Positions 1 to 6,484 are shown, counted from the stretch's first letter. The stretch: 7,922 nt of DNA from Chitinophagaceae bacterium (GCA_947461645.1 CANHMN010000069.1:1-7922); one strand, 5' to 3'. A program made the numbers and translations. Notes: generated by a model not told the origin, from the letters alone.

Positions 1-69
1 GATTTTTCCCCTCCCCGCCTAAAACTGAAAATCGAGCTTTGGAAAAGAGTTTCTAGACGTACACTGTGA
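1..69 (+). other. Possible 3' end of an upstream gene (uncertain)
   Basis: The + strand is open in frame 1 from the window edge to a TGA at 67-69, eight bases before a strong terminator, which would suit the tail of a gene entering from the left. However, frame 3 is also open to a TAG at 54-56, and neither short C-terminal peptide is recognisable. The terminator shows that some transcription unit ends here. Which frame is used, or whether the unit is an RNA gene, cannot be decided from 69 bases. Confidence 0.22.
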
Positions 70-76
70 GAATGAG

Positions 77-102
77 CCGGGGCGAAAAACCCCGGTTTTT
101 TT
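77..102 (+). terminator. Rho-independent terminator of the upstream unit
   Basis: The inverted repeat CCGGGG (77-82) / CCCCGG (90-95) encloses the 7-nt loop CGAAAAA and is followed directly by seven Ts (96-102). The GC-rich 6-bp stem and T tract fit an intrinsic terminator acting on rightward transcription. The T run lies only on the + strand side, so it would not serve a minus-strand transcript. Confidence 0.88.
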
Positions 103-418
103 ATCGATTTACGCTTTGAAGGACAATTATCTAACCAAATAATGATGGATTTGATGAAATTCTTGACCAATAAAATAATTTGATTTAATCAGAGTGATAA
201 ACAGAATGAGAGTGAAGATAAAAGTCAGCGCTTCATGACCGCTCTCGCTCTCCTTCTCGCTCTGACTTTTTGGACCGAAAAAGGGGTTTTTACCCATGAA
301 TAGTAAATTCCCCATGCAAAGGAAAGGGTAATTACACGCATAGATTTCTCCTTAAATAAACTGAACTTGCATCCAATATTATCTTATACCCTATTAAACC
401 ACAACCGAAAACAACTTT
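103..418. other. Intergenic gap, no convincing gene
   Basis: About 316 bases separate the terminator from the response regulator. I see no tRNA-like or riboswitch-like fold. The stretch contains an inverted repeat at 220-270, a CGCTCT repeat at 240-263, and a minus-strand open frame (start 315 or 297, stop at 127) of 62 or 56 codons. That frame has one hydrophobic stretch and a TTTGC box abutting its first ATG, but nothing recognisable. The sequence just before the regulator (about 350-418) is AT-rich and presumably holds its promoter, but I do not find a clear TTTG/TAnnTTTG pair. Confidence 0.5.
220..270. repeat. 9-bp inverted repeat with CGCTCT microrepeat in its loop
   Basis: AAAAGTCAG (220-228) is the exact reverse complement of CTGACTTTT (262-270). 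After one mismatch, GC (230-231) pairs with GC (259-260), giving a 12-position stem around a 27-nt loop. The right side holds four 6-bp units at 240-263: CGCTCT, CGCTCT, CCTTCT, CGCTCT. There is no T tract suited to a terminator on the minus strand; on the + strand five Ts (267-271) overlap and follow the right arm. Function is unknown. Confidence 0.5.
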
Positions 419-1090
419 ATGAGCGAACAACAACCCATCAGAGTAATCATTGCAGATGACCATGTTTTATACCGTGCCGGCGTTAAAGCATCTTTGAGTA
501 CCAAGACAGACGTAAAAGTAATTGCTGAAGCCGATAACGGCATGCATCTTCTCAACCTCATCAAAAACATTGAGGTAGATGTTATCCTCCTAGACATTCA
601 AATGCCTATTATGGATGGTATTGCCACATTACCGGAAATCAAAAAAATAGCTCCTCAAACAAAAGTCATCATGCTTACCATGGTAGACGACAACAGTATG
701 ATCACCAAACTGATGGAGCTTGGCGCCAATAGCTACCTCACCAAAACCAGCGACAGTGAGGTGATTTATGAAGCCATCAAAACTTGTTTTGAACAGGAAT
801 ACTTCTTTAACGCGCTTACCAATAAAGCCTTGCTAAGCAACCTCAAACAACGCAATCCGGTTCTTCCTCAACAGTTGGCTCCTGTTGATGCACAGCTAAA
901 TGAAAAAGAAACCACCATTCTTAGACTGATGTGCGAAGAAAAAAGTACCAAAGAAATTGCAGATATCGTAGACCTCAGTCCTAGAACAGTTGAAGCCATC
1001 AGAGACCGACTTAAAGTAAAAACAGGCTCTAAAACAACGGCAGGGCTCATCATGTATGCCGTGAAACACAAAATCATTGAAGAAATATAA
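419..1090 (+). CDS. NarL/LuxR-family two-component response regulator
   Basis: A 223-residue cytoplasmic transcription regulator with the usual length and two-domain build of the NarL/FixJ class. Residues about 7-125 form the receiver domain: acidic pair D13/D14, phosphoacceptor D59 in LLDIQMP, conserved T87 and K109. Residues about 160-223 form the C-terminal helix-turn-helix, with LNEKETTILRLM, the STKEIADIVDLSPRTVE recognition region and a final helix. All phosphorylation residues are present, so it should be a working regulator activated by a histidine kinase. No kinase gene lies in the window; the gene stands alone between two terminators, so its partner and target genes cannot be inferred. 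The ATG at 419 is the first that gives a complete receiver domain; there is no obvious Shine-Dalgarno sequence, as is common in Bacteroidota. Confidence 0.93.
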   Translation: MSEQQPIRVIIADDHVLYRAGVKASLSTKTDVKVIAEADNGMHLLNLIKNIEVDVILLDIQMPIMDGIATLPEIKKIAPQTKVIMLTMVDDNSMITKLMELGANSYLTKTSDSEVIYEAIKTCFEQEYFFNALTNKALLSNLKQRNPVLPQQLAPVDAQLNEKETTILRLMCEEKSTKEIADIVDLSPRTVEAIRDRLKVKTGSKTTAGLIMYAVKHKIIEEI

Positions 1091-1116
1091 CCCCCAAAAT
1101 TATATTTGAACCCCAG

Positions 1117-1146
1117 ATCCCCGTTAAACCGGGGATTCTTTATTTT
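1117..1146 (+). terminator. Rho-independent terminator after the response regulator
   Basis: ATCCCCG (1117-1123) pairs with CGGGGAT (1130-1136) around the loop TTAAAC, followed by a T-rich tail, TCTTTATTTT. It lies 26 nt past the regulator stop and six bases before the next start codon, so it separates the two genes transcriptionally. Its tail overlaps a promoter-like box. Confidence 0.82.
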
Positions 1147-1147
1147 G
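1140..1147 (+). promoter_or_regulatory. Bacteroidota-type -7 box before the aminotransferase gene
   Basis: TTATTTTG matches the Bacteroidota -7 consensus TAnnTTTG at every fixed position but the second, and is followed by C, giving the TTTGC seen before other genes here. A TTTG-like -33 box is not visible at the expected distance. The G lies five bases before the ATG at 1152, so transcription could begin at or next to the start codon. Confidence 0.4.
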
Positions 1148-1151
1148 CACC

Positions 1152-2000
1152 ATGAGCCAAATTATTTTCAATGGAAAATTACTGCCTGCCTCAACGCCTG
1201 TTGTTGCTTCCAACAATCGCGGATTAAGGTATGGCGATGGTTTGTTTGAAACCATCAAATTCAAAAAAAATGAACTTATACTCCTAGACGAACATTTGGC
1301 CAGGCTTTGGCAGGGATTGAAATTGATGCAGTTTGAACTGCCCCGTTTGTTTACACCCGATTACCTCGAAGCTCAAATTCATACCCTCCTCCAAAAAAAC
1401 AACTTGAAAAATGCAAGGGTACGACTGAACATTTTTAGAGGAAATGGCGGACTTTACGACGCAGAAAACAACCAGCCCAACTTCACCATTGAAGCCATAC
1501 CACTTGAAACCTCAACAGAAAGGCTTAACTCAAATGGACTTCAATGCTGCATTTACAGCGAAGCCCGCAAAGGAAAGGATATTTTCTCCAACCTAAAAAC
1601 CAACCAATTCCTTCCTTACCTCATGGGCGCACTTCATGCCAAAAAACAAAAATGCAACGACGCTATCCTGCTCAATACAGAACATATGATTTGTGACTCA
1701 ACCATTGCCAATGTTTTCATCATAACAAATGGTATTATTCAAACTCCACCACTCACCGATGGTTGCGTAGCTGGTGTGATGAGGGCTTTTGTTATGGACA
1801 ACTTGAAAAACAGCCATTTTGCCATTGAAGAATGTTCCCTCTCTGTTGAAAATTTGTTGCAGGCAGATGAGGTCTTTCTGACCAACTCCATTTACAACAT
1901 GCGCTGGGTAGCGGGTATAGAAGACAGCAAATACAAGCTTTCCCAAACACAGGAAATTTTTAATCTGCTTCGTGAAACAAATCCTTCTGTTTTTTGTTGA
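1152..2000 (+). CDS. Class IV PLP aminotransferase, 4-amino-4-deoxychorismate lyase (PabC)-like
   Basis: A 282-residue fold-type IV PLP enzyme, full length for the family that includes aminodeoxychorismate lyase, branched-chain aminotransferase and D-amino acid aminotransferase. Visible motifs are the N-terminal GLRYGDGLFETI (24-35), the PLP lysine K149 in SNLKTNQFLPYL, the cofactor segment CDSTIANVFI (181-190) and PPLTDGCVAGVMR (199-211). The usual cofactor-binding glutamate of this segment is an aspartate (D182). The AN at 186-187 resembles E. coli PabC rather than the SN/EN of transaminases. I favour aminodeoxychorismate lyase, which releases p-aminobenzoate for folate, but an aminotransferase role cannot be excluded. 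It starts just after a terminator and ends 18 nt before the photolyase, so the two may be co-transcribed. Confidence 0.85.
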   Translation: MSQIIFNGKLLPASTPVVASNNRGLRYGDGLFETIKFKKNELILLDEHLARLWQGLKLMQFELPRLFTPDYLEAQIHTLLQKNNLKNARVRLNIFRGNGGLYDAENNQPNFTIEAIPLETSTERLNSNGLQCCIYSEARKGKDIFSNLKTNQFLPYLMGALHAKKQKCNDAILLNTEHMICDSTIANVFIITNGIIQTPPLTDGCVAGVMRAFVMDNLKNSHFAIEECSLSVENLLQADEVFLTNSIYNMRWVAGIEDSKYKLSQTQEIFNLLRETNPSVFC

Positions 2001-2002
2001 TG

Positions 2003-2010
2003 AATCTTTG
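2003..2010 (+). promoter_or_regulatory. Possible -7 box before the photolyase
   Basis: AATCTTTG followed by C differs from TAnnTTTG only in the first base and lies nine bases before the ATG at 2019. No TTG-type -33 box is seen at the right spacing. It could give the photolyase its own short-leader transcript, or be chance in an 18-nt gap within an operon. Confidence 0.25.
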
Positions 2011-2018
2011 CATTACTT

Positions 2019-3323
2019 ATGAAGCAACCCGTTACCATTTGCTGGTTTAGAAGAGACCTGAGACTTGACGACAACACTGCATTATGCCAGGCTTTGAAAT
2101 CGGGCTTCCCTGTCCTCCCACTTTTTATTTTCGATAAGAACATTTTAAATAAACTCTCCAATAAAAAGGATAAAAGAGTCGCATTCCTTCACAACACCAT
2201 TTTGGCGCTGCAAGATGAACTCAAAAAATACGGCTCCACTTTTCATGTTGTTTATGACACTCCCGAGCAGGCTTTTCAAAACATCATTCGTGACTTCGAT
2301 GTAAAAGCTGTTTACACCAATGAAGATTATGAAAGCTATGCCATTAATCGAGACAATCAAATAGCAACTTTGCTGGCCGGCAGCAAAATACCCTTTCATG
2401 TCTACAAAGACCATGTACTTTTTGCCAAAAACGAAGTAACCAAAGACGATGGACTTCCTTACACCGTATTTACCCCTTACAGCAAAAAGTGGAAAATTCG
2501 TTGGAATCAAAATCCACCCTTAGTGTCAACTGGTTTTGATTTTGATTCCCATTTGTTAAAAACAGGAAATTCCCCCATTCCAACATTGCAATCGATGGGC
2601 TTTGAAGCAGATTCCAATAACTTCCCATCCGCCACACCCAACGAAGAAATCATCAGGCATTATGCAGAGAGGAGAGATATACCCGGAATACTTGGCACTT
2701 CCCGTTTGGGTATTCATCTTCGTTTTGGAACCATCAGCATCAGAAAACTTGCAAAGCTGGCTGCACAACATTCTGAAACATTTTTAAACGAATTGATCTG
2801 GCGCGATTTTTATCAAATGATACTCTGGAATTTTCCTCACATCAACAACTACCAGTCCTTTAAAACTGCTTATGACAAGATTGAGTGGCGGAACAATGAA
2901 ACGGAATTTAAAAAATGGTGCGAGGGAAATACAGGCTATCCGATTGTTGATGCGGGCATGAGAGAACTTAACACAACTGGATTCATGCACAACCGCGTTA
3001 GAATGATTACCGCATCCTTCCTATGCAAACACCTGCTCATTGATTGGCGTTGGGGCGAGGCTTATTTTGCTGAAAAACTATTGGATTTTGATTTTGCTTC
3101 CAACAATGGCGGCTGGCAATGGGCGGCAGGATCAGGTTGTGACGCAGCTCCTTATTTCAGAATATTCAATCCCTATCTGCAAACCAAAAAATTCGACCCG
3201 GATTTCAAGTACATCAGAAAGTGGGTGCCGGAATTTGAATCTTTCGACTATCCCAAACCTATAGTTGTTCATGAAGAAGCCAGAAAAAAGTGCCTGGAAG
3301 TTTATTCCAAGGCGCTGAAATAA
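2019..3323 (+). CDS. phrB: Deoxyribodipyrimidine (CPD) photolyase, class I type
   Basis: A 434-residue flavoprotein of the photolyase/cryptochrome family that uses light to split cyclobutane pyrimidine dimers in DNA. The N-terminal antenna domain begins with ICWFRRDLRLDDNTAL (7-22). The C-terminal FAD domain is complete: GTSRLGIHLRFG (226-237), ELIWRDFY (258-265), WCEGNTGYPIVDAGMREL (300-317), HNRVRM (324-329), LIDWRWGE (340-347), SNNGGWQWAAGSGCDAAPYF (361-380). Tryptophans W300, W343 and W366 fall where the E. coli electron-transfer triad W306/W359/W382 sits, and N362 matches the flavin-contacting N378. This is the repair-active pattern; cryptochrome-DASH or (6-4) photolyase seem less likely. 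The antenna cofactor cannot be told from sequence alone. Its stop lies 3 nt from the stop of convergent mqnD. Confidence 0.95.
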   Translation: MKQPVTICWFRRDLRLDDNTALCQALKSGFPVLPLFIFDKNILNKLSNKKDKRVAFLHNTILALQDELKKYGSTFHVVYDTPEQAFQNIIRDFDVKAVYTNEDYESYAINRDNQIATLLAGSKIPFHVYKDHVLFAKNEVTKDDGLPYTVFTPYSKKWKIRWNQNPPLVSTGFDFDSHLLKTGNSPIPTLQSMGFEADSNNFPSATPNEEIIRHYAERRDIPGILGTSRLGIHLRFGTISIRKLAKLAAQHSETFLNELIWRDFYQMILWNFPHINNYQSFKTAYDKIEWRNNETEFKKWCEGNTGYPIVDAGMRELNTTGFMHNRVRMITASFLCKHLLIDWRWGEAYFAEKLLDFDFASNNGGWQWAAGSGCDAAPYFRIFNPYLQTKKFDPDFKYIRKWVPEFESFDYPKPIVVHEEARKKCLEVYSKALK

Positions 3324-3326
3324 TTA

Positions 3327-4160
3327 TCAGTCTTCGTCAACGAACCACTCTTCCTTACCGATTACAATCATTTGTTTTTTACTTGATGCATTCAAAAGAT
3401 GCTCTATTGCCGAACGGCCTTTCTCTCCAAGCGATAATGAGTAATCATTTACATACAATTGTATATGTTGCCTCATTACGGTTTCATTCATCTCCATGGC
3501 ATGTTCTGTAACAAAAGGGCTCAGTGAAGGATAATTGCTGTTGGCATATTCAAGGCTTTGACGAATCAATTGATCAACTATTTTCTGCGTTGCATATGGC
3601 ATTGCTCGATTGGCAACAATACATCCTAGGGGAATAGGCATTTGCTCTTGCTCTTCCCAATAAGCACCCAAATCAATGATCTTTTTCAGCCCCTTTTCTG
3701 CGTAGGTAAACCTGTTTTCGTGAATGATAACGCCTGCACCTTTTTTTTGCTGTACGAAAGGTTCAATTTCATCGTAACGCATGAACACCTTGTTTTGTAA
3801 GTCAGGATATGCATAGCTAAACAGCAAGTGTGCGGTAGTGTGCTCACCGGGAAGCGCAACAACCAATTTGGTTATATCAATGTGGTCATCAGCTGTGATC
3901 AGTAATGGGCCTACACCAAAACCGAGTGCGCTGCCGCTATCTAAAATTTTATACCGATGCAGAATACTCGGCAAAACACCACAACTCACTTTGGAGACAT
4001 CATAAACACCTTCCATAGCGCGCTGATTGAGCGTTTCCACATCTTCCAGCACAACCTCAAAATCAATTCCCATCGTATCAATCTTCTTGTGAACCAACGC
4101 ATCAAAGATGAAGGTATCGTTAGGACAAGGAGAAAAGGCAATGGTCAATTTCATTTCCAA
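3327..4160 (-). CDS. mqnD: 1,4-dihydroxy-6-naphthoate synthase (futalosine pathway)
   Basis: A 277-residue protein of the MqnA/MqnD family, with a periplasmic-binding-protein-like fold but no signal peptide, so cytosolic. It converts cyclic de-hypoxanthinylfutalosine to 1,4-dihydroxy-6-naphthoate in menaquinone synthesis. Motifs seen are FSPCPNDTFIFDALV (9-23), VSKVSCGVLP (55-64), GFGVGPLL (80-87), PGEHTTAHLLF (104-114), VIIHENRFTY (144-153), PIPLGCIVANR (175-185) and VNDYSLSLGEKGR (237-249). H147 in the IHE motif corresponds to the proposed catalytic histidine of Thermus MqnD. SPCPNDTFIFDAL favours MqnD over MqnA. The start is ambiguous: ATG at 4160, or the third codon ATG at 4154, which sits six bases after a GGAA and matches the usual MKL start. 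It lies 75 nt downstream of mqnB on the same strand, probably co-transcribed. Confidence 0.95.
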   Translation of the reverse strand: MEMKLTIAFSPCPNDTFIFDALVHKKIDTMGIDFEVVLEDVETLNQRAMEGVYDVSKVSCGVLPSILHRYKILDSGSALGFGVGPLLITADDHIDITKLVVALPGEHTTAHLLFSYAYPDLQNKVFMRYDEIEPFVQQKKGAGVIIHENRFTYAEKGLKKIIDLGAYWEEQEQMPIPLGCIVANRAMPYATQKIVDQLIRQSLEYANSNYPSLSPFVTEHAMEMNETVMRQHIQLYVNDYSLSLGEKGRSAIEHLLNASSKKQMIVIGKEEWFVDED

Positions 4161-4235
4161 CTTAAATTTTAATTGATTTTATATTGTGATGTACTTTTCG
4201 GTTGATTACAACCTTTTATAATTATTTATCAGCGT

Positions 4236-4877
4236 TTAAGCCTTGGAGTTAGCCATCCATTTTTCATAGATTTCCGCAAACAGTTGATTGGATGATTGTA
4301 TTGCTTCAGCAATTTTCCAAAGAGACTTGTCCCTTTCGCCAACAACATTGCTTATGCCTCTTATCTGCAAAAAAGGAATTCCATGTTGCATGGCAACATA
4401 ATGCAGACAAGCACCTTCCATGGTTTCGATTGATGCCTCTGCCTTTATTTTATTGTTTAATTGAGGTTGCCTTTCATCTGAAACAGTATTCACTGTTGCT
4501 GCTGAAACCATTGCTGGCTGTGGATGAAAAAGATGAAGACTATTGTTTACAAGCCAGCCTTTACTAAAGGGAAAAACATCTGGCGAAGCAAATCCCATAT
4601 CAAATATGGACTGAAAAGAATTTCCTTCGCATAGACCCAAATCAGCAAAACAATCCTTTGCTACCACAACAGCATCACCAAGATGTAATTCGTTGGAATA
4701 AGTTCCTGCAATGCCAACCTGAAAAATCACATCATAATTACGCTCTTGTATTTTTTTTGTCAGTTGATAGATTGCCATAGGCATCCCCACTCCGGTAATC
4801 AAACAGGCAGCTTCCGGAAATTGATTTCTGAAAGGTGTAATTTCCATTTCGGTTGAGGCAACAATCAATGCAGACAT
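4236..4877 (-). CDS. mqnB: Futalosine hydrolase
   Basis: A 213-residue member of the nucleoside phosphorylase/MTAN superfamily that hydrolyses futalosine to de-hypoxanthinylfutalosine and hypoxanthine. Visible motifs are MSALIVASTEMEI at the N-terminus, the glycine turn TGVG (28-31), QVGIAGTY (53-60), the substrate segment SIETMEGACLHYVA (149-162) with E151/M153/E154, and RGISNVVGERDKSLW (173-187) with D183 near the catalytic position. The ATG at 4877 was chosen because the superfamily begins at this strand. A longer in-frame ATG at 4946 adds 23 atypical residues and would run across the divergent promoter. The adjacent mqnD supports futalosine hydrolase over methylthioadenosine nucleosidase. 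MqnA and MqnC must lie elsewhere. Confidence 0.92.
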   Translation of the reverse strand: MSALIVASTEMEITPFRNQFPEAACLITGVGMPMAIYQLTKKIQERNYDVIFQVGIAGTYSNELHLGDAVVVAKDCFADLGLCEGNSFQSIFDMGFASPDVFPFSKGWLVNNSLHLFHPQPAMVSAATVNTVSDERQPQLNNKIKAEASIETMEGACLHYVAMQHGIPFLQIRGISNVVGERDKSLWKIAEAIQSSNQLFAEIYEKWMANSKA

Positions 4878-4881
4878 GCCG

Positions 4882-4889
4882 CAAATTTC
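4882..4889 (-). promoter_or_regulatory. Possible -7 box for the mqnB-mqnD unit
   Basis: On the minus strand GAAATTTG, followed by C, differs from TAnnTTTG only in its first base. It ends four bases before the mqnB ATG at 4877. If used, the mRNA would be nearly leaderless. I do not see a good -33 TTTG at the expected spacing, so this is a weak call. Confidence 0.3.
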
Positions 4890-4899
4890 GCATTTATGC

Positions 4900-4930
4900 T
4901 TTAGATTTAAGCTATTTGTTTCTACCTTTG
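4900..4930 (+). promoter_or_regulatory. Bacteroidota-type promoter of the pterin operon
   Basis: TACCTTTG (4923-4930) is an exact match to the Bacteroidota -7 consensus TAnnTTTG. TTTA (4900-4903), one base off the -33 box TTTG, lies 19 nt upstream, the consensus spacing. Transcription would begin around 4936, giving a leader of roughly a dozen bases before the ATG at 4949. This is the best promoter in the window and supports starting the gene at 4949 rather than at the more distal in-frame ATG at 4853. Confidence 0.68.
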
Positions 4931-4948
4931 CAAAAACAAACGCCACTA

Positions 4949-5359
4949 ATGGTTCACATCACCAGAATAGAACATTTTAACGCGGCACACAAGCTATTCA
5001 ACCCCAACTGGAGCAAAGCAGAGAATGAAGCCGTTTTTGGCAAATGTGCCAATGAAAACTGGCATGGGCATAATTTCGAGCTACATGTTACCCTATGCGG
5101 CAATCCCAGCCCTGACACCGGTTTCGTTTTCGATGTAAAAAAACTGAGTATCATCATCAAGGAATTTGTCATAGAAAAGCTCGACCACAAAAATTTGAAC
5201 GTAGATGTTGACTTTATGCAGGGCAAAATCTGCTCCATAGAAAACCTGGTGATTGGTATATGGAATCAACTGGCGCCCCAGCTTCCCGATGGCGTTAGCC
5301 TTTACTCGCTTAAACTGTATGAAACCCCACGCATTTATGTGGAGTACTTCGGCAAATAA
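4949..5359 (+). CDS. 6-pyruvoyl-tetrahydropterin synthase/QueD-family protein, copy 1
   Basis: A 136-residue COG0720 protein acting on 7,8-dihydroneopterin triphosphate, the FolE product. Zinc ligands H14 (FNAAHKL), H39 and H41 (HGH) are present, as are the catalytic cysteine C33, the D79-H80 pair in LDHKNLN, SIEN (96-99) and the pterin-anchoring E125 in LYETPR. Cysteine-to-HGH spacing is C-X5-HGH, as in animal PTPS (C42 to H48-G-H50 in rat) and unlike the C-X3-HGH of E. coli QueD. This leans towards 6-pyruvoyl-tetrahydropterin synthesis, but QueD activity for queuosine is not excluded. The start at 4949 follows an exact -7 promoter box. The gene is divergent from mqnB and first of a three-gene cluster with copy 2 and folE. 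Confidence 0.88.
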   Translation: MVHITRIEHFNAAHKLFNPNWSKAENEAVFGKCANENWHGHNFELHVTLCGNPSPDTGFVFDVKKLSIIIKEFVIEKLDHKNLNVDVDFMQGKICSIENLVIGIWNQLAPQLPDGVSLYSLKLYETPRIYVEYFGK

Positions 5360-5429
5360 CTGACCACAGATTGGTAGTCTTTCTATTTCTGTTATAAACC
5401 TTTCCGCTTTTTAATTGTTAACTTTAAAC

Positions 5430-5858
5430 ATGTCAGCAAAAATAGCCGTATTCAGAAAAGAGCATTTCAACGCAGCACACAGGTTACATAATCCCCACTG
5501 GGACGATGCTACCAATAAGGCCATCTTTGGAAAGTGCAACAATCCTCACTATCATGGTCACAATTACGAACTGATTGTAAAAGTAATTGGAGAAATAAAT
5601 CCCGAAACCGGCTATGTTATGGACATGAAAGTATTGAGCGATATCATACAGCAGCACATCATTGAACGTTTCGATCACAGAAACCTGAATGAAGATTGTG
5701 CGGCATTTAAAAACCTTAATCCAACGGCTGAAAACATCGCTGTTGTTATTTACGACATCCTTAGAAAAGAAATAAACCAGAACCTCGACTTACAGATAAG
5801 GCTATACGAAACAGAAAGAAACTTTGTAGAATACCCAGCCTTATCACAAAACTTTTAA
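5430..5858 (+). CDS. 6-pyruvoyl-tetrahydropterin synthase/QueD-family protein, copy 2
   Basis: A 142-residue paralogue of the preceding gene, with about half of the aligned residues identical by eye. All key residues are kept: zinc ligands H17, H42, H44; catalytic C36 in FGKCNNPHYHGHNY (again C-X5-HGH); D82-H83 in FDHRNLN; PTAEN (98-102); E127 in LYETERNFVEY. The N-terminus is a few residues longer than copy 1, and the loop after FDHRNLN differs. The ATG at 5430 is preferred over an upstream TTG at 5415 because it gives the family-like start. It lies 70 nt after copy 1 and 9 nt before folE, so it is almost surely co-transcribed with folE. A TAACTTTA box (5419-5426) one base off the -7 consensus could give an internal promoter, but no -33 box accompanies it. 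Confidence 0.88.
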   Translation: MSAKIAVFRKEHFNAAHRLHNPHWDDATNKAIFGKCNNPHYHGHNYELIVKVIGEINPETGYVMDMKVLSDIIQQHIIERFDHRNLNEDCAAFKNLNPTAENIAVVIYDILRKEINQNLDLQIRLYETERNFVEYPALSQNF

Positions 5859-5867
5859 ACTTTCAAC

Positions 5868-6464
5868 ATGGCATATCAAAAATCAGAGCATTACGATAAG
5901 CATACTACAGATGCTATTTCAGAAGCTTACGGCAACATAATCAGTCAGCTTGGAGAAGATCCTAACAGAGAAGGCCTACTCAAAACGCCTGAAAGAATTG
6001 CTAAAGCCATGCAATATCTTACACAGGGGTACCAGATGGATGCTAAGGCCATTCTTGAATCTGCAAAGTTTCATGAGGACGTAAGCGAAATGGTCATTGT
6101 TAAAGACATTGAATTGTACAGCATGTGCGAACACCACATGTTGCCCTTTTATGGAAAAGCGCACATCGCCTACATTCCCAACGGTTACATAACAGGACTA
6201 AGTAAAATTGCAAGGGTTGTTGATGTATACAGCAGAAGGCTTCAAGTACAGGAAAGATTAACTCAGCAAATACTCGACGCTATCAAAGAAAGCTTAAATC
6301 CATTAGGCGTTGCTGTTGTAATTGAGGCATCGCATTTGTGCATGATGATGAGGGGCGTATCAAAACAAAATTCGGTAACAACCACCTCTGCTTTTTCCGG
6401 CTTGTTTGAAACCAATGAAACAAGGACTGAATTTTTAAAACTAATTGCAAGCAAATTGCACTAA
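5868..6464 (+). CDS. folE: GTP cyclohydrolase I
   Basis: A 198-residue type I GTP cyclohydrolase that converts GTP to 7,8-dihydroneopterin triphosphate and formate, the first step of folate and tetrahydropterin synthesis and of the queuosine precursor route. The zinc site is complete: C87 and H90 in MCEHHMLPF and C158 in SHLCMMMRG. Other signatures are [13 protein letters not shown] (36-48), [22 protein letters not shown] (110-131, continuous in the protein) and the C-terminal TTSAFSGLF (172-180). Length fits the bacterial catalytic core. It starts 9 nt after the second PTPS-like gene and is followed 20 nt later by a strong terminator, so it is the last gene of the pterin operon. Being linked to two COG0720 genes suggests that it feeds them as well as folate. 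Confidence 0.97.
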   Translation: MAYQKSEHYDKHTTDAISEAYGNIISQLGEDPNREGLLKTPERIAKAMQYLTQGYQMDAKAILESAKFHEDVSEMVIVKDIELYSMCEHHMLPFYGKAHIAYIPNGYITGLSKIARVVDVYSRRLQVQERLTQQILDAIKESLNPLGVAVVIEASHLCMMMRGVSKQNSVTTTSAFSGLFETNETRTEFLKLIASKLH

Positions 6465-6484
6465 TACAATTTTTCAGCACATTG

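Noticed and set aside
1..76. 3' end of a tmRNA or tRNA
   Set aside because: The pyrimidine-rich start raised the idea of a T-arm and acceptor stem, but there is no CCA end or convincing cloverleaf, and too little sequence to judge.
143..184. Tiny plus-strand open frame starting MMDLM
   Set aside because: Only 13 codons, without family resemblance or a clear promoter; expected by chance in AT-rich sequence.
1152..2000. Branched-chain amino acid aminotransferase (IlvE) as the firm call
   Set aside because: The length and the N-terminal GLRYGDGLFETI motif are shared across class IV enzymes, but the AN pair and the C-terminal FLTNSIYNMRWV pattern lean to the lyase group. Neither is proven, so only a family-level call with a preference is given.
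4200..4213. Small hairpin GGTTG-ATTA-CAACC between mqnB and mqnD as a terminator
   Set aside because: The stem is only 5 bp, and the T run follows on the plus strand, where no gene ends. On the minus strand it is followed by GAAAAG, so it would not terminate mqnB.
4878..4946. 23-residue N-terminal extension of mqnB
   Set aside because: The nucleoside phosphorylase fold begins at MSALIVAS, and the extension would be translated from DNA that serves as the divergent promoter.
4853..4948. Longer start (ATG at 4853) for the first PTPS-like protein
   Set aside because: The extra 32 residues do not match the family, overlap mqnB codons and lie upstream of the exact -7 promoter box. The ATG at 4949 gives the normal N-terminus.
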